A stretch of DNA of 64,000 nt, taken from the NCBI RefSeq assembly GCF_000340215.1, contig NW_006921536.1:1699582-1763581 (forward strand), given 5' to 3'. Below the pieces are notes generated by a model, which worked only from the letters and a program-made list of their open reading frames with translations, was not told the DNA's origin and ran no database searches. A program made the translations under genes and the position numbers. Shown here one piece after another: positions 34,358 to 44,783 of this stretch. Every line of letters starts with the position of its first letter. The first letter of the stretch is position 1. Origin of the DNA: Pseudocercospora fijiensis CIRAD86 (taxonomy: Eukaryota > Ascomycota > Dothideomycetes > Mycosphaerellales > Mycosphaerellaceae).

Positions 34358-37300
34358 ATGATGGACAACGGAGCCATCGCCGCGCCAACAAGCGTTGACG
34401 AGGTTGAGCAGGTATGCGACCAATCGCTGCACCAGCAGTCCTGACACTGACACCGACCCCGACACCGACACCGACCCCGACGCTGACGACCGCACAGCTT
34501 GTCCAACGCCTGTACCTTCCCGGCACGCCAACAGTCATTACCGCCATCGATGATCAGCTCAAGCTTCTGCAACATTCGCCGCAGGGCTGGCAGCTTGCAG
34601 ATGCATTGCTGGCAAGCCCAGACCAGAACGTCCGCTTCTTTGCGGCCTTGACATTTCAGATCAAACTCAACAATGATGGGTCAGTATCCCGACCTTGAGA
34701 TGAGGCTATGGTGAGACTCTGCGCTCATTCTCAGCTTTAGGACTAAGCTTGACGCTTCAACAGCACATGCTGTATTGACGAGATTGGTCTCATGGACGGT
34801 ATGTGGAACGTGCAGTCCGCGTGTGCTGATAGCTCACTTCCAGCAGGTCCGCCTTGAACGCGCTGGCGAAGGAGACCTCGTTCGCAAAAAGCTGTGCGCT
34901 GCCCTAGGAACATATTTCCTCAGGTCTTCAGTGCCATGGAATCGGCCACTTCTGCATCTCGCTGCATCATTTCAGCAGGGCGATGCGCTGCAGGACGAAC
35001 AGCTGCCAGCGGCACACGATGCACTTGACCAGTTTTTACCCCTTCTCACTGAATCTCAACTCATTATGATGCTCCAGCTCTGTGGACAGTTGGCGACTGA
35101 CGCCACGAAAGTCGACACCACAACTCCTGCATCTGCACAGGTGCATGATCAGATGGAGCAGCTCGTACAAGATGCAAGCAGACTTATGCGCTCTGCCCTA
35201 GACCGACCTATAACACCACTCTCCGGTAAAGTCAAGGCAGAGAGCTTGGTGTGCTTCCTGAATTGGGTCAATTACGCTCAGCCAATGTGGCCAGGCAAGC
35301 CGGACGCTCTCCAGTATCTCCGACGGCTCGTGATTCCCTTGGTGGGTCTACTGACGGACGACTTGCTCCAGTCCGAAGCAATGGACGTTTTCAGAGACAT
35401 TCTCGAAAGCTACACCAGCTTCTTCCAGCCTCAGCATATGAATGTCATCAGCACAGTGATACAAGAGCACGTGCAGTCCCGACTGTTGCAAGGTCTTCAG
35501 GATATGGAGCCCGAGGTGCTTCCCGTGGCACAGCTCGTCATAGCGCATGGTATCGCTAATATACAACAAATCGTGGAGCATCCTGAGCAGAATAGTACTA
35601 CCTTGCAGCTAATTTTCGCAATTCTCCAAGCCCCGGGCTATCCTGGAGATGAAGATGAAGTGTCCATACATACCATCGAGTTCTGGAACACCTATATCGA
35701 ATATGTCAACGATGTGACATATCCAAACACAAGCACTGAGACACAACAGCCCTGGATTGGCCAAGCAAAGGCGACTTGTACCAATCTAACTGCACTCTTG
35801 TGGCAGAAGATGAAGACCCCGGAAGCCGAGGTAGCTAAAGAATGGACAGACGCAGAATCGGAGGGCTTCAAAGAGTTCCGCATGGATGCATCGGACCTCA
35901 TGCTGTCCATCTATGTCTTTCTAGGGAGTGGCATGCTGCAGCAACTGATCAACCTGGCTCTGAACGCCCTCCAATCACAAAATTGGCAGGATGTGGAAGC
36001 CGTGCTCTTTTGCATCAACACCCTTGCCGACAACGTCCTTGAAGAGCAAGCTGCAGAAGACATGCTTCTTGCAATCTTCCGCTCGCCACTATACCGCATC
36101 GTCGGCGACTTCAGCATTTCAATGCCAACTCAGGCACGGCGAACAGCTGTTGACACATTGGGCGCTTACGGTCAGTACATCGAGCGACATGCAGAATTTC
36201 TGCCAGATACGCTTCGATTTCTGTTCGCGTCTCTCGAAAACCAAGGGCTATACCTCAGTGCTGCCAAGTCTATCGCTTCATTGTGCTCTACGTGCCGAAG
36301 TAGTCTGACGGGCGAGCTTGATGGCTTCTTGGCACAATACAATCGTTTCGCTCAAAGCGAGACGAGCGAGCCGTACACCAACGAGAAAGTCATTGGTGCT
36401 ATTGCAGCGATCATACAAGCTGTCACACCAGACCAAGCCAAGGCAGGACCTCTTAGTTCACTACTTGATATTGTCGACGGCATGATCGCGAGCGCACGAC
36501 AGTTCGGACAGCAGTCAAACCCAGAAATGGCCAATGTCTTTGGCACATCGGCCATCGAGTGCCTGGCTGCCATTGGAAAGAATTTGCAATCAGAGGACGA
36601 CACGCCAATCGACCTCTACGAGGACCAAATCAAGCCCAAGGATCAGGAAAGCTTTTGGCTCTCACAGGACGGCCTGGCCATTCAAAACCGAATCTTGGCG
36701 AGCTGTCAGAACGTGCGACAACTCCTCCCGTCCTCAAGCGAGGTCGTAGAAGGCATCTGCAAAGTTCTCAGGAGCGGCTATGCAGAGACGGAGCCTGGTC
36801 CATTCGTCTTTCCGCCCTCCTACACCGTCGCCTTCCTGAAGACGTGCTCAATTCATACACCCAACGTCGAGACAGTCCTGTCTATGACAGGCACACTAGT
36901 CCTCCAATACTCTCGCAAAGACCAGCCACAAGTCGACGATGTTGTCGCCGACATCTACCAGCATGTAGTCACCTTCGTCCAGGCCCTACAGGACCCCACC
37001 AAAGATCCCGGAGTAGCACAAGGCTGCATCGACGTCTTCAACCGCATGAACCCTCGCTACACCCACATCTTCCTCGACGCCTCCGGCACAGGCGAATCCA
37101 CACAGCTCGTATTAAACTTCGCCTTAAAAGCTCTCGACGGCCAAGACCTCATGCCCAAACGCGCAGCTTGTGACTTCTGGGCAAACCTCGTGAAACCTCC
37201 CACTGCACCAAAAGACGAAGCGATCAGACAAAGACTGTCACAAGCCGTTATCGCCTATGGTCCTCTTCTGACCCAAGCACTCATGAATCAAATCACGGGT

Positions 37301-37564
37301 CGTGGTCAACGCAGCGAACTCGAACAACTGTGCGAACCGCTCAAAGCGCTAATTTCAACTCAGCCGGCTTCTAAGACTTGGATGGAAGCGGCACTTTCCC
37401 AGATCACGCCGGCCAATCCTAGTGCTGACGATGAGGCTGAGAAACGTCGTTTTGTCGCCGCTCTACTCAGTGTGAGAGGTGATACGAGGAAGACTAGAGA
37501 TTTGGTCAAGAATTTCTACGCTTCTTGTCGTGGCACGGTGGTTGCTTATAGTCAGTTGAGGTAA
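34358..37564 (+). CDS. Kap122/Pdr6 (importin-13-like) karyopherin
   Basis: Four exons: 34358-34411, 34498-34679, 34741-34798, 34847-37564, joining to 1,003 residues. Importin-beta family members carry cargo through nuclear pores using stacked HEAT repeats and RanGTP. The N-terminal block L-A-D-A-L-L-A-S-P-D-Q-N-V-R-F-F-A-A-L-T-F is the importin-beta N-domain signature (helix pair that ends V-x-F-F-A-x-x-x-L). The rest is leucine-rich alpha helix as expected, and I assign it to the Kap122/importin-13 branch by overall resemblance. Introns are 86, 61 and 48 nt; the 48 nt one (34799-34846) is in frame and stop-free, so it hides inside an open frame starting at 34775. Two ATGs in tandem (34358 and 34361) make the exact start uncertain by one residue. 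The gene begins close to a RIPped transposon. Confidence 0.85.
34441..34484. repeat. CACCGACCCCGA-type minisatellite in karyopherin intron 1
   Basis: Repeated GACACCGACCCC-like units fill much of intron 1 (34412-34497). Two overlapping minus-strand ORFs with Ser-Val-Gly runs arise from it and are not genes. Confidence 0.7.
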
Positions 37565-38026
37565 CGGATGGAGGATGTGTGTTGTGGTGAGGCGGCGGCG
37601 GCAAAATATATTATGAGAACATCGATATAGCTAGCTGGGGATGAGCGAGTAGAGGTCCCAATTTGCTCTCACTATGCTTAGAAGTTTTGTTCACAAAGAC
37701 TCTCTTCCACCGGACAGCCCTTGTTCCTGCTTCTTGACACCGATCCTTTTCCGACTGCAATTGAGAAATATCCTTCTGGGCGTACTGTATTGCAGTTTAC
37801 TCGCACGATAACGACAATCGGGAACCTCACGACGTTCATTGCTGCCTAGCTAGGCGAAAATGAAAAAGGTCGAGAGAAAAGATCAAATTCATTCGCCTTC
37901 GCAATCTCGCAAATGGTATCATCACAGTTCCCAAGACTCCATACACAACGTGGCGTGCATGCCCAAATACACGCCGGATCCTGAACAGCATTGCTCATCA
38001 CCTTCATCCCGACAGTGACTCCTCCC
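37565..38026. other. Convergent 3' spacer between karyopherin and MCM5
   Basis: 462 bp between two stop codons on opposite strands. It holds both 3' untranslated regions. No gene or strong repeat is seen. Confidence 0.6.
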
Positions 38027-40342
38027 TTACACACCACTCCGATGAACAAGCGTGCCACCTCTCCGGAACTGTATGCTTTCTCTTCGCACCAAAACTTGGA
38101 GTGCGCGATTGAGAGCCTGCTCGCTGTAATTCTTGCGTTCCACAAACTCACGACGAAGTGTGGCCAGAGAAGACGTATAACCGATAGGCAATCTGTTGAA
38201 ACGATATCAGTTAGCATGATGTCTTCAATTATAAGGGTTCGTCACGACTTCTTACCTCCGTCTCAGCTCCTCCTCGACTTTGTGGACTTCCTCGACCAAT
38301 TCGCGATTTCCACCCATACCGAGAGCAGAAGTGTCTCCGCCCGCAGACATGACAGCATCCATGGTTGAGCCTAAGAACAGTCTGATCGCTTCATCGACGT
38401 GTTTCTCGGTAGCGATGGGTTGAAGCTCGATTTTGGCCAGAGATTCGGTGATACGGACGAGAGACTCCAGTTGACGGACCGTGATCGGAATGGAAGATCT
38501 CTGGTTAGCGTCTTGTTCTGCTCTCGCCACTTGTCGTCGGATGCTGACGAAATGCGAGCTCAATTTCTCTGCAGCTTCCGGAGATAGTCGCGGTGCACAT
38601 CGTGATTTGGCATAGGAGATGTAGCGCTTCATCTTTTCGACAGGGATTTCGGCGTGGTGTTGCTCCTGTACGCCCTGGCCGCCCATGTGGATGCCCATGA
38701 CGTGCTTGGCGATTGTCTCGTCACGATTTCGGTCGTGATCGTCTCGGACGATGAAGATGAGATCGAAACGGGACAGAATAGTGGTCTGGAAGTCAATGTT
38801 CTCGCCAGGAGATTTCAGGTCATCGTATCGTCCAAATATTGGGTTGGCTGCGGCGAGGACTGATGTTCTCGAGTTCAGAATAGTCGTGATGCCTGCCTTT
38901 GCAATAGATATGGTTTGCTGCTCCATGGCTTCGTGAATGGCTACTCGATCTTCATCTCTCATCTTGTCGAATTCGTCAATACAGACCACACCGCCATCTG
39001 CTAAGACCATAGCACCACCTTCTAGGTAGAACTCTCGGGTGTTGGTGTCTCGTTGCACCGACGCTGTGAGACCGGCTGCTGAAGAACCTTTTCCAGAAGT
39101 GTAGACAGCGATGGGAGAACATTTCTCGACGAACTTCAACAGCTGCGACTTGGCTGTACCGGGGTCACCGAGGAGCAGAACGTTGATATCTCCACGCAGC
39201 TTCATACCATCGGGTAGAATCTTCTTGCTGCCGCCCATCAGCAGACAAGTGATTGCCTTCTTGATGTCTGAATTGCCATAGATGGATGGTGCAACGCAGT
39301 CTGCGAAGAGCGAGTATATGTCTGGTCTTCTCGACATCTCTAGAAATTCTTGCTCCTCCTCATCTGTGAACTGGATTCCCATGCCGCTGCCCTTGTGCGA
39401 GCGATCGGTCTGGATGCCGACTGCTCGAAGGTATGGATTTCTGATTGCCACGGCTCCGCTGTTCTTGCTGTTCTTTTGACTTGCATATATGCTGAAGACA
39501 CCCATGATCACACATCTCGTACCAGGCACGACTCTGTTTGCCAAATATCGATCTGCCGACACCAGAATGTGTCGCGGCAGCTCTCCTACCGGTACGTCAT
39601 CAGGCGCCTCTTGCAGCTTCAGCACTTGCTGATCAATGAATTGTGACTTTTCATGAACGACAAAGTATGGATCGAGTGGACATTTCTCGCCATCACTAGG
39701 TTCTTTTACTCTGCCACAAGTTCTCGGAAGTGTGATGCCGGAGAAACCCGATGTGACGGGGATGTTTTGCTCGTGCTGACAATTTCTGCATTGGATGTGC
39801 ACGGTGGTGGCTTTCGAGCTGAGGGTGCTGGCGCCGATAACGATGCCTGGTATGCGGACTAGGTGAGAGACATTGGTGGCTGTGAGACCGCGGATCGATG
39901 TCTGGGAGACGGAGGAGTGGATGAGTAGTTGATGCTCTGGAAGAGACTTGGAAATTTCGGAATCTTCCTTGCTTCGTGAGGGATAGAGGATGCGCTGTGT
40001 GCACTGTTTGAGAGCCGATTCGAAGATGGGTATGATATCGGCAGGCTCATTGTTAAGTCTGTTTGCAAGCTCTTCGTTGAAGGCAATGAGGTGGGCGATG
40101 TCGATGTCGCAGTAATATTGCTTAGAGAGCACGTTTTCTCTTATCTGATCTCTGCGGACACATTAACAGCAGCCTTGCCAAAGATAATGTGGGATGATAT
40201 ACCGATAGGTGTAGACGCCGTCTAAGTGAAACTCGAGAATGAAGGCTATCAGCTCCTTCTGTGTCTGCTTGTTCGTCTGATCGCCGTCCGCTGAACGCTC
40301 TTCCCCGAAGAGGCTCAGGGTATATACCGACTGTCGATCCAT
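38027..40342 (-). CDS. MCM5: DNA replication licensing factor Mcm5
   Basis: Three exons: 40203-40342, 38256-40151 and 38027-38192, joining to 733 residues. Mcm5 is one of six AAA+ subunits of the Mcm2-7 replicative helicase loaded at origins. Signals: N-terminal zinc ribbon C-x2-C (about 167) with later Cys in C-G-R-V and E-K-C-P near 200; Walker A G-D-P-G-T-A-K-S near 373; Walker B C-I-D-E-F-D-K-M near 434; arginine finger S-R-F-D near 509. Exon 1 gives the conserved start M-D-R-Q-S-V-Y-T; exon 3 gives a winged-helix tail ending V-H-R-S-G-V. Introns of 51 and 63 nt are canonical GT...CAG. The start codon is 683 bp from the divergent VPS54 gene. Confidence 0.97.
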
Positions 40343-41025
40343 CTTGTGTCGTCGATGATTCGTATTCCGCCAATTCGGATTCCGACAGAAGCCGTCCGGT
40401 TATGGAATCAAGGTCAAAGCCAGGCTCAGGATCTTGCAACTCTTTGCGAGTCTTGTATTCCTTGCGAAGGGAATGGATCGCGAAGCCTATACCGACGCCC
40501 TAAACGGTAAGGATGACAAGCCCTGATGCAACTATCTCTCCCACGAGAATTGGACCGATCATGAAGCGTCGCTTATTAGGGTCCTGGAGTCGGTTTCCGG
40601 AGCAAGCTGAAGTCGTTGATCGTAGGTGTTGTAGGATGTAGAGTGGGCTCCGAAAAGAGGGCTCAGGGCACTGGCAGCGGAAACGAAACGCGCTGTCTTT
40701 GACGCGACGCGCCTAGCTCGCGTAAAGTGGATGGATGTCGGCGCCCGAAACGCCGATACAGTAGAACTAAAGTTGACGGGGATCTCGCTTCGCTTCCGTC
40801 CAGCCAGCTCTCAATAAGCCGCAGCTGCAGCATGTGAGACTTCGATGAGGCCGTGAAGGAAATATTATGATATGCCGCCCATTCACCATCCAGTGCCGTC
40901 GCATTGCGTGATATATCCATCTAGCCTGGTCAACTCCGACGTTCGGCCGAAATACTCATGCGGCCGACGGCGGGCAATAGACGGATTGGGAGACACTCAG
41001 CACTCCAGCAGCCTCGACCACGACC
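40343..41025. promoter_or_regulatory. Divergent MCM5/VPS54 upstream region, with possible small ORF on minus strand
   Basis: Shared upstream DNA. On the minus strand an ATG near 40560 opens a hydrophobic stretch (M-I-G-P-I-L-V-G-E-I-V-A-S-G-L-V-I-L) which hits a stop near 40502. The same frame then continues G-V-G-I-G-F-A-I-H-S-L-R-K-E-Y-K-T-R-K-E and stays open into MCM5 exon 1. This could be a small membrane protein gene with a short intron, or chance. The rest shows no feature I can support. Confidence 0.35.
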
Positions 41026-44000
41026 ATGGCCTTCTCGACACGCTTCTCGCTCGACAGTCCCACCGATCTCACATCGCCCAGCTCGCAGACATCTGCCTAT
41101 CCCTTTCCCACCTCCACCCAGCATGGTAGGCCTTCATCGAGCAGGCGCATGTCGCGCAGGGGAAGCACGGCCAGTCAGATGTCGGTAGGCTCAATAGGCG
41201 GTAGCTTGGACATTCAGACGCGCCGACGGAGCACAGTGCGGGAAACGAGCCAGAATGCCATATCGACTCTACTACAGCCACCGATTGTGCGTACCGGTCT
41301 GCTGCCACATACACACGCCTCAGCCGCCGCCGCAGGCTTCAAGCCGCCTACCACCAAGGACATTCCGCCGGTGACCCTCACAAATGTGCCTCATGTGCCT
41401 CCTGATCATTTCCGTGATTACCTCAATCGCATTGGCCCGCTGTTCGAGAGCTTTCAGAGGGGGAGCGCGGAGTCGGAGCAGCATGCCTGGTTGAAGAAAG
41501 ACAAGGAATTGGAGAAGGCGGAGGCATTGGAGAGAAGGCTGAGCAGGGACAACTCGGCTCCTACCACACCCGTATCACCCAATGCATTACGACATGCGCC
41601 CATATCACCCCTGCAACGACCGAGCGAGCCCACACGAAGATCTTCCGCCCATTTTCGGCGCAATCGCAACGAGCCTACGCCCTTATCCACCATACCTAAT
41701 GTTTACTTCGATGAGGACTTCCACCTGGAGAATCCACGCACGTTCGATGTCGTGTCTGAGCGATCTGAGATTGTGCGTCCTCCGCCGGGATCACAGCAAG
41801 CAGAGCAGAAGTCGTCCAATGGCGCACCACAGCCTCCCCGAAAAGCACTGGCTACCAATGCCATTCTGCAAGAGAAGCTGAGTTGGTACATGGACACGGT
41901 GGAAGTTCATTTGATCAACAGTATCAGCACTGCGAGTAGTGGCTTTTTCGCTGCTCTAGGTTCGCTGAAGGAGCTGCAAACCGAAGCCGAAGAGAGTGTT
42001 GCCAAGATTCAGAGCTTGCGAGACGATTTGAGAAGGCTTGACAAAGAGGTTGCAGTCTCGGGACTGGAAGTTGCTGCGAAGCGAAGACGACGTGAGAACG
42101 TGCGGAAGCTTCGGTCTGCCACAGCGCAAGTTCAGAGTGTAGTGGAGAACATTGTCAAAGCAGACGAGCTCGTTGATGCAGGTGCATACTCAGAGGCAGC
42201 AGATCAAATGGATCGTGTTGGTAGACTGGTCTGTGGAAATCAGGAGCCAGGACAAGACAATAGAGAACTGATAGATCTGAGGCCCTTGAGAGCACTGCAA
42301 GGACTGGATTCTGGACTGCAAGAGCTTCAATTGCGAATAGGCACTGGATATGCTCAGAGCTTTGCATCGATACTCATGAAAGACTTACGAGAGCATGTGG
42401 CACGAGTACCTTCGGATCAAACGCTTAAACGATGGTCACGGCAAAGAGGCATACCGCCTACATATATGGAAACAGACGACAGCTTCAGGAAAGATTTATT
42501 GTCTGCCTTGAATGGTTTGGCGCGAGCAGGTCACACAGCGCCGGCAGCTGCAGCATATCGTGAGGCTGTAAATAAGGAGGTGAAGTCCATCATAAGACGG
42601 TCTCTGCCTAGTAGTAGTGACGACGATGCAGACAGTATGGTATCGACTTCAACGCGAGGTGGAAGCAGACCCTCCCAGCAGGAAAAGAGCGTGATCCTCT
42701 CCCGCAACCTTCGAGCCTTGGATGCTGAAGGTGCCGAGAAGCTGTTCGTTTCTGTATACACCTCGATCAGCGAAGCGCTACGAAGAGTATCGACTCAGAC
42801 TAAGATCATCCTGGATGTAACAAGCCAGATGCAGGCACCGGAGAGCAAAGCACCTCAAAGATCACCCAGCGAACAAGGACCGAACGAACACTTCGCAGCC
42901 GGCATGAAGTCAGACTCAATGAACGCTGTCCGTGAAGAGATTACCCAAGCTCTCGACATGTCCAGTCTTCTTGGGCAAGCAGTCGATACAGCTCAAACAC
43001 AGATCGGCCGAGTGTTGAAGGTTCGCAATGAGCAAGCCATCAGACTGCCCCTTCACCTCTTCCTGCGGTATTTCACCCTGAATCGCTTGTTTGCAGATGA
43101 GTGCGAAGCAGTCAGTGGTCACGGGGGCAACGTCCTCAAAGGCATCATCAATGCTCAACTATCAGGTTTTGTACAAGTCTTGGGCACTGCCGAGGCAGAA
43201 AGGACTGCTTCACTGCTAGAGAATGACAGCTGGAATGCGGAAGACTTCTCAGAAAAGGACAATATTGTGCTTCAGCGCATACTAGCAAGCATGAGCTCTG
43301 ATTCTCCTGAATGGGCAAAGATCACGACGCAGATTTGGGAGGAGCCTGGCCCTCCGCCCAATGCGAATGGCGATGCTTCACCTGAGCAATCTAACGGCAC
43401 GAACGATAAACCAACGAACAACGGCACGACACCAGCGACTGGCGGCAAAGCTGCTGTAAAGCCTGCTTACATTGACGAATCCCGATACGTCCTTGTCTCG
43501 AGTGCTGCTTCCTTATTGAGCATCATTGACACTTTCCTCTCCCTCACGTCTTGGCTTCCGAGCATGACATCTCAGATCTCAACCTCCCTTTTGGAAGTCC
43601 TCCGCGCCTTCAATTCCCGCACGAATCAGATGATCCTCGGTGCAGGCGCCACTCGCGTCGGCGGCCTTAAGAACATCACAACAAAGCACTTAGCATTGGC
43701 CTCACAAGCCCTCGGCTTCGTCATCGCCCTGATTCCATACATGCGAGAATGCATCAGAAGACACATCCCAGCAGGCCAAGGCGGTATCCTAGCGGAATTC
43801 GACAAAACCAAGCGCCTCTACCAAGACCACCAATCCGGCGTCCACGATAAACTCGTCGATATCATGACATCGCGCTCCGCCTTCCACATCAAAACCATGC
43901 GCAATGTTGACTTCGACAAACCCGGTACAGACGATAAGCCGAACGCATACATGGAACAATTCACCAAAGAAACTCTCGTTCTCTACCGCACCCTCTCCCG

Positions 44001-44370
44001 ACACCTATCAGAAGTCGATGTCGGGATGATCATGAGACAGATCTTCGCTACGGTTCGAGAACAATGGACGCAAGCTTACGATGACCTTGACGTGAAGACT
44101 CGAGCTGGGGAGAATAGATTACTTCGTGATGTCGAACTTCTTGAAGCGAAGTTGGGGAAACTCGAGGGATTTGAACCTGTTGGGAGGGAGATTTCTGGTG
44201 TGGTCAAGGCTAAGGTTAGTTTGGAGGATGAGTCTCCTAAGAAGGCTGAAGAAGAGGAGAAGAAGACTCCTGAGCCTACTTCGGAGGCTTTCTTTGATCA
44301 GGATGAGGAGAAGGCGGATGGTGGTCGGCAAGATGAGGGCGAGAAGAAGGGAGATGATGGCAAAACGTAG
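41026..44370 (+). CDS. VPS54: Vps54, subunit of the GARP tethering complex
   Basis: Single exon, 1,114 residues. GARP (Vps51-54) tethers endosome-derived vesicles at the trans-Golgi. The first 220 residues are Ser/Pro/Arg-rich and probably disordered. From about 228 comes the conserved Y-F-D-E-D-F-H-L-E-N-P-R-T-F block, then L-S-W-Y-M-D-T-V-E-V-H-L-I and a coiled coil (about 290-390) typical of CATCHR tethers. The Vps54 C-terminal domain spans about 820-920 (K-H-L-A-L-A-S-Q-A-L-G-F-V-I-A-L-I-P-Y-M). The tail is Lys/Glu-rich. A 40-residue Asn/Thr/Gly low-complexity insert precedes the C-terminal domain. No intron is needed. Confidence 0.9.
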   Translation: MAFSTRFSLDSPTDLTSPSSQTSAYPFPTSTQHGRPSSSRRMSRRGSTASQMSVGSIGGSLDIQTRRRSTVRETSQNAISTLLQPPIVRTGLLPHTHASAAAAGFKPPTTKDIPPVTLTNVPHVPPDHFRDYLNRIGPLFESFQRGSAESEQHAWLKKDKELEKAEALERRLSRDNSAPTTPVSPNALRHAPISPLQRPSEPTRRSSAHFRRNRNEPTPLSTIPNVYFDEDFHLENPRTFDVVSERSEIVRPPPGSQQAEQKSSNGAPQPPRKALATNAILQEKLSWYMDTVEVHLINSISTASSGFFAALGSLKELQTEAEESVAKIQSLRDDLRRLDKEVAVSGLEVAAKRRRRENVRKLRSATAQVQSVVENIVKADELVDAGAYSEAADQMDRVGRLVCGNQEPGQDNRELIDLRPLRALQGLDSGLQELQLRIGTGYAQSFASILMKDLREHVARVPSDQTLKRWSRQRGIPPTYMETDDSFRKDLLSALNGLARAGHTAPAAAAYREAVNKEVKSIIRRSLPSSSDDDADSMVSTSTRGGSRPSQQEKSVILSRNLRALDAEGAEKLFVSVYTSISEALRRVSTQTKIILDVTSQMQAPESKAPQRSPSEQGPNEHFAAGMKSDSMNAVREEITQALDMSSLLGQAVDTAQTQIGRVLKVRNEQAIRLPLHLFLRYFTLNRLFADECEAVSGHGGNVLKGIINAQLSGFVQVLGTAEAERTASLLENDSWNAEDFSEKDNIVLQRILASMSSDSPEWAKITTQIWEEPGPPPNANGDASPEQSNGTNDKPTNNGTTPATGGKAAVKPAYIDESRYVLVSSAASLLSIIDTFLSLTSWLPSMTSQISTSLLEVLRAFNSRTNQMILGAGATRVGGLKNITTKHLALASQALGFVIALIPYMRECIRRHIPAGQGGILAEFDKTKRLYQDHQSGVHDKLVDIMTSRSAFHIKTMRNVDFDKPGTDDKPNAYMEQFTKETLVLYRTLSRHLSEVDVGMIMRQIFATVREQWTQAYDDLDVKTRAGENRLLRDVELLEAKLGKLEGFEPVGREISGVVKAKVSLEDESPKKAEEEEKKTPEPTSEAFFDQDEEKADGGRQDEGEKKGDDGKT

Positions 44371-44783
44371 GAGTAGGTACTGTAGATGGCATAGATATTA
44401 CTTGCTAAAGAAAGCATGTTTAAGGCTGTAGGTCCGTTCCTGGATCATTTCATTCCATCACAGGACGGTTCTGCTCCTGGAGCTTGCGGATCAACTGGCA
44501 CTCACGGCGCCGGGATCATGATGAGCACACGCTAGGAATGGGAGACGAAATTTCGGATTCTCATCGTGTTCATTGCAATGGCTGTCAAGAAATCAAACAT
44601 CACAAAATCTGCCCTCAAGACGCCGACAACGCCGAGTCGAAAATCATACAAATACTGGCCACTGATAGCGCCAGGCCAAGAGACACTTCGATCCCTCAGC
44701 AACGACAGCCAACTCAACACATCTCTTCCATCTCCTCGTCGTGCGATGTCCCGTTCCTCATCTCTTACTCCGAGCCCATCATC

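Noticed and set aside
34178..34575. Overlapping minus-strand ORFs with Ser/Val/Gly repeats
   Set aside because: They arise from the intron minisatellite of the karyopherin gene.
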